A DNA stretch of 64,000 bases. Origin: Corynebacterium lactis RW2-5. GTDB lineage: Bacteria > Actinomycetota > Actinomycetes > Mycobacteriales > Mycobacteriaceae. The stretch spans positions 2,542,001 to 2,606,000 of the forward strand of contig NZ_CP006841.1 in NCBI RefSeq assembly GCF_001274895.1, written 5' to 3'. A program made the translations under genes and the position numbers. Of the stretch, positions 60,525 through 64,000 are shown one piece after another (the stretch's first letter is position 1; each line of letters starts with the position of its first letter). A model generated the notes under the pieces. It saw only the letters and a program-made list of their open reading frames with translations. It did no database searches and had not been told where the DNA came from.

Positions 60525-61451
60525 GTGGGTTGGTATATCGGAAAAAGAATCCTGCAGATGGTGCCCGTCTTTTTCGGCGCCACACTACTGATTTATGCGA
60601 TGGTCTTCGCCATGCCCGGCGACCCCATCGCCGCATTGGCCGGCGATAAGCAACTGCCTCCCGAGCAGATTGCAGCCCTGCGCGCCCACTACCACCTGGA
60701 CGAACCCTTCTTCGTCCAATACTGGGAGTATCTCAAGGGACTGTTTACCCTGGACATGGGCGAGACCTTCTCGGGCCGTTCCGTCGGTGAGGAAATCGCA
60801 CTGGCATTTCCCATTACCTTTCGCCTGGCGCTGATGGCAGTGGCCATCGAGGCGATCTTAGGCATTGGTCTCGGCGTCATCGCCGGTATGCGCAAGGGCG
60901 GATTTTTCGACTCCACCGTCCTGGTCCTGTCCCTGCTGGTCATCGCAACGCCAACGTTCGTCCTCGGCTTCGTCGCTCGATATCTCTTCGGCGTGCGCTG
61001 GCACATCGTCTCCCCGACCGTCGGCAGCGACGCCTCCTTCACCGCACTGTTGCTGCCCGCATTTGTCCTCGGCCTAGTCTCCGTTGCCTATGTGCTGCGC
61101 CTGACCCGCTCGGAGGTGGCGTCGGCACGCCATGCGGACTTCGTGAGGACGGCAAAGGCGAAGGGCCTGCCCAGCTCGCAGGTCACCCGCCGCCATATCT
61201 TGCGTAACTCGCTAATCCCCGTTGTGACGTTCATCGGCGCCGACCTGGCCGCCCTGATGGGTGGCGCAATCGTCACCGAAGGTATCTTCAACGTCCCCGG
61301 CATCGGCGGACTAATTTTCCACGCCGTTCAAATCGGCGAGGCGCCGACCGTGGTCAGCGTTGTGACAATCCTGGTTGTCATTTACATGTTCGCCAACCTC
61401 ATCATCGACCTGCTCTACGCAGTCCTGGACCCGAGGATTCGCTATGCCTAA
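60525..61451 (+). CDS. Peptide ABC transporter permease (DppB type)
   Basis: A 308-residue permease with six helices. The N-terminal Y-I-G-K-R-I-L-Q-M-V-P-V-F opening, D-L-G-like M-G-E-T-F-S-G-R-S-V and the coupling motif A-R-H-A-D-F-V-R-T-A-K-A-K-G-L are family hallmarks. The GTG at 60525 follows the binding-protein stop by four bases with AAAGGA upstream. It overlaps the DppC-type gene start by eight bases. Confidence 0.93.
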   Translation: MGWYIGKRILQMVPVFFGATLLIYAMVFAMPGDPIAALAGDKQLPPEQIAALRAHYHLDEPFFVQYWEYLKGLFTLDMGETFSGRSVGEEIALAFPITFRLALMAVAIEAILGIGLGVIAGMRKGGFFDSTVLVLSLLVIATPTFVLGFVARYLFGVRWHIVSPTVGSDASFTALLLPAFVLGLVSVAYVLRLTRSEVASARHADFVRTAKAKGLPSSQVTRRHILRNSLIPVVTFIGADLAALMGGAIVTEGIFNVPGIGGLIFHAVQIGEAPTVVSVVTILVVIYMFANLIIDLLYAVLDPRIRYA

Positions 61452-62361
61452 TGCCACCAACTCTCATCCTGTCGACGTCACCACAGTCGACCAAAATGTC
61501 CCTGACAATCCACCTCTCGGCCTGTGGGGTTCGGCCTGGCAGGACCTGCGCCGTCGCCCGCTGTTTTGGGTATCAGCGGCCATCATCGTCCTCGTCGTGC
61601 TAGTTGCGGCGTTTCCGTCGCTGTTTACCTCCGTCGACCCGCAGTCGGCGAACCTCCGCGATTCCCTCGCCCCGGCGCGCTCCGGGCACCTGATGGGCTT
61701 TACTCAGCAGGGCTACGACGTCTATTCGCGCGTTATCTACGGCGCCCGCGCGTCAGTCATCGTCGGCATCGGCGTGACGGTCGCGGTGACGATTCTCGGA
61801 ATCCTCCTCGGCGCGCTCGCCGGATACGTCGGAGGCTGGGTCGACGCCATCCTGTCGCGCATCACCGATATGTTCTTCGCCATCCCGCTGATCCTCGCCG
61901 GAATCGTGCTGATGCAGCTGTTCACCGAGCGCACCATCTGGTCGGTCGTGATCGTACTGGCTGCCTTCGGCTGGCCACAGATGGCCCGCGTGGTGCGCTC
62001 GGCTGTCATCTCCGTCAAGAACGAGGAGTACGTCACCGCCTCCCGTGCGCTGGGGCTATCCCCCACCGGGATCCTGTTCCGCCACGTGCTGCCCAACTGC
62101 CTGGCGCCTGTCATTGTCATGGCGACGACATCTCTAGGCATCTACATCGTCGCCGAGGCCACACTGTCTTACCTGGGCATTGGCCTTCCGACTACCACCG
62201 TGTCCTGGGGCAACGACATCTCCGTCGCACAGCAGGTGCTTCGCCAGGCCCCCTCGAATCTCTTCTGGCCAGCAACCGCGCTGGCTGTGACCGTCCTGGG
62301 CTTCATCCTGATGGGTGACGCGTTGAAGGATTCCCTCGACCCGAAGGAGCGTCGTCGATGA
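61444..62361 (+). CDS. Peptide ABC transporter permease (DppC type)
   Basis: A 305-residue permease with six helices. The N-terminal region is polar; the domain shows G-F-T-Q-Q-G-Y-D-V-Y-S-R-V-I-Y-G-A-R and the coupling motif S-V-K-N-E-E-Y-V-T-A-S-R-A-L-G. The ATG at 61444 overlaps the DppB-type stop by eight bases; the longer open frame is not used because it lies within that gene. Its stop overlaps the ATPase start (ATGA). Confidence 0.93.
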   Translation: MPNATNSHPVDVTTVDQNVPDNPPLGLWGSAWQDLRRRPLFWVSAAIIVLVVLVAAFPSLFTSVDPQSANLRDSLAPARSGHLMGFTQQGYDVYSRVIYGARASVIVGIGVTVAVTILGILLGALAGYVGGWVDAILSRITDMFFAIPLILAGIVLMQLFTERTIWSVVIVLAAFGWPQMARVVRSAVISVKNEEYVTASRALGLSPTGILFRHVLPNCLAPVIVMATTSLGIYIVAEATLSYLGIGLPTTTVSWGNDISVAQQVLRQAPSNLFWPATALAVTVLGFILMGDALKDSLDPKERRR

Positions 62362-64000
62362 GCACCAATCCCGTACTGAGCCTGTCCGGCGTTTCCATCG
62401 GCTTTCCGACGGCTTCCTCTTCCGGCCGTCGTAGCGCCGAACTCACGGACGTGGTCCACGACGTAGATTTGGACGTTTTCCCCGGCGAGACCGTCGCTAT
62501 CGTCGGCGAGTCCGGCTCCGGTAAGTCCACAACTGTCCATGCCGCACTTGGCCTGCTGCCCGGCGATGGCCAGGTCACTGGCGGAACCATCACCTTCGAC
62601 GGCCGCGACATCACTCGCCTAACCGAGCGGGAATTCACCGAGGTCCGAGGCAGCGGCATCGGCCTGGTTCCCCAGGATCCGATGACCAACCTCAACCCCG
62701 TCTGGACTATCGGCGACCAGATCAAGGAGGCCCTGCGCGCCAACAATATCGCTGCAGGCTCCGAGGCCCACACCAAGGCCATCGAGTTGCTCGAGCAGGC
62801 TGGTTTGCCCAAGGCCAAATCCCGCATTGACCAGTACCCACACCAGTTCTCGGGCGGTATGCGACAGCGCGCGCTCATCGCCATGGGGCTTGCTGCAAAA
62901 CCGCAGCTGCTCATCGCCGACGAGCCGACCTCTGCGCTGGATGTGACGGTCGCGAAGAAGATTCTGGATCACCTTCAGTCGCTGACTAAGCAGCTCGGCA
63001 CCGCGGTGGTATTGATTACGCACGATCTGGGGCTCGCCGCGGAGCGGGCTGATCGTCTCGTCGTCATGCAGGCAGGCCGCGTCGTAGAGACAGGCCCTGC
63101 CCTTGAGGTCCTGCGCAACCCGGAGCACCACTACACGAAGCAGCTCATCGCGGCGGCGCCATCCCTGGCGGCCCGTCGCGGCGACCGTGTCGTGGCCGCC
63201 CCCACCACCAATGACGAGGACCAGAAGGCTATCCTTGTCGCGAAAAACCTGGTCAGAGACTTCGACATTCCCGGCGACAAGCCGTGGCGCAAGGACACCT
63301 TCCGCGCCGTCGACGACATCAGCTTTACGCTGCGCGCCGGCCGCACCATCGGTATCGTAGGCGAGTCCGGCTCCGGCAAGTCCACCGTCGCCAACATGGC
63401 GCTGGGCCTGCTCGACCCCACCGAGGGTGAGGTGCTTTTCGACGGCCAGCGCGTCCAAGGCCGCAATCGCCGCGATGAGCTCGCGCTACGTCGCCGGATT
63501 CAGCCGATTTTCCAGAACCCGTACGCCACCCTAGACCCGATGCGGACGGTGCACTCCTCGATTGAGGAGCCCCTGCGGATTCACAAGATTGGCGGCAAAA
63601 AGGAGCGTGACGAGCGTGTCCGCGAGCTTCTCGACCGAGTGGCACTGCCTGTGGAGATGGGGCGCCGCTTCCCCGGAGAGCTCTCGGGCGGCCAGCGTCA
63701 GCGCGTCGCCATCGCCCGCGCATTGGCACTGAATCCAGAAGTCGTCGTGTGTGACGAGGCCGTGTCCGCCCTGGACGTGGTGGTCCAGGCGCAGGTCCTC
63801 GAACTACTGGCGGAGCTACAGGAAGAAATGGACCTGGCTTACCTGTTCATCACGCACGATCTCGCGGTGGTACGCCAGGTAGCCGACGAGGTCATCGTCA
63901 TGGAGCACGGCAAAATGGTGGAGCACCGCCCAACCGATGAGCTCTTTGACCACCCGGAGCAGGAGTACACCCAACGCCTGCTGGATGCCATCCCGGGTGC
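62358..64000 (+). CDS. Fused dipeptide ABC transporter ATPase (DppD-DppF type), partial
   Basis: The frame stays open from the ATG at 62358 to the window edge, giving ~547 residues of an ATPase with two complete domains. Domain 1 has G-E-S-G-S-G-K-S-T (~49-57), F-S-G-G-M-R-Q-R, I-A-D-E-P-T-S-A-L-D and T-H-D-L. Domain 2 has a second G-E-S-G-S-G-K-S-T (~335-343), L-S-G-G-Q-R-Q-R and V-V-C-D-E-A-V-S-A-L-D. Each domain resembles DppD and DppF respectively, and fusion into one chain is common in actinobacteria. The start overlaps the permease stop. Only the C-terminal end is missing. Confidence 0.93.
   Translation, partial: MSTNPVLSLSGVSIGFPTASSSGRRSAELTDVVHDVDLDVFPGETVAIVGESGSGKSTTVHAALGLLPGDGQVTGGTITFDGRDITRLTEREFTEVRGSGIGLVPQDPMTNLNPVWTIGDQIKEALRANNIAAGSEAHTKAIELLEQAGLPKAKSRIDQYPHQFSGGMRQRALIAMGLAAKPQLLIADEPTSALDVTVAKKILDHLQSLTKQLGTAVVLITHDLGLAAERADRLVVMQAGRVVETGPALEVLRNPEHHYTKQLIAAAPSLAARRGDRVVAAPTTNDEDQKAILVAKNLVRDFDIPGDKPWRKDTFRAVDDISFTLRAGRTIGIVGESGSGKSTVANMALGLLDPTEGEVLFDGQRVQGRNRRDELALRRRIQPIFQNPYATLDPMRTVHSSIEEPLRIHKIGGKKERDERVRELLDRVALPVEMGRRFPGELSGGQRQRVAIARALALNPEVVVCDEAVSALDVVVQAQVLELLAELQEEMDLAYLFITHDLAVVRQVADEVIVMEHGKMVEHRPTDELFDHPEQEYTQRLLDAIPG

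Noticed and set aside
1..64000. CRISPR arrays, prophage or insertion sequences
   Set aside because: No regularly spaced repeats, transposase, integrase or phage structural genes were found on either strand.

Overview
The window is chromosomal DNA of a high-GC actinobacterium, almost certainly a Corynebacterium (or close mycolata relative). The evidence is an arabinofuranosyltransferase AftD next to a DUF2613 protein, a TmaT / DUF3068 / glycosyltransferase / MtrP block in the arrangement known from corynebacteria and mycobacteria (the Rv0224c-Rv0228 and Rv0236c neighbourhood), two DtxR-type iron boxes, and several probable leaderless starts. I cannot name the species. No rRNA, CRISPR array, transposase or prophage gene was seen.

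Layout. 1-2.5 kb: the tail of an unidentified protein, then a NarL-type two-component pair. 2.6-4.5 kb: a leftward operon of three paralogous secreted proteins of unknown function, followed by an AT-richer gap and a small Cys-loop peptide gene. 5.4-9.5 kb: FMN reductase plus LLM flavin oxidoreductase, a YceI protein, and the aminotransferase AlaT. 9.6-16.2 kb: a DtxR-box-preceded transport locus made of an ECF transporter (S, T and fused A-A subunits) and two IrtA/IrtB-like ABC half transporters. 16.3-23.7 kb: a YibE/F protein, UDP-glucose dehydrogenase, a four-gene osmoprotectant ABC transporter and dCTP deaminase. 23.9-28.8 kb: tRNA-Gly(CCC), a second two-component system, a sirtuin, an MFS transporter, and a tiny Cys-rich protein behind a CsoR-like operator. 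29.1-32.7 kb: a degenerate ABC ATPase coupled to a YhgE/Pip membrane protein, then a universal stress protein.

32.9-44.2 kb is the cell-envelope block: DUF2613, AftD, TmaT-like acyltransferase, DUF3068 protein, a large membrane protein, a glycosyltransferase, MtrP-like methyltransferase and a coupled unknown gene. 44.3-49.8 kb is a second DtxR-box-linked iron system: a siderophore ABC importer and a siderophore-interacting reductase. 50.0-64 kb holds a nuclease/phosphatase-fold lipoprotein, the fadA-fadB beta-oxidation pair, an AbiEi/DUF559-like protein, SelO, and an oligopeptide ABC transporter whose fused ATPase runs off the window.

The observations most worth following are: a 10-bp word, GTCGGCAAGC, present 16 times inside genes and read in five different frames; the three-gene secreted paralogue operon; the iron-box ECF plus IrtAB-like locus; an 81-bp intergenic repeat present twice at identical length; and the pseudo-ATPase/YhgE pair behind a perfect palindrome.
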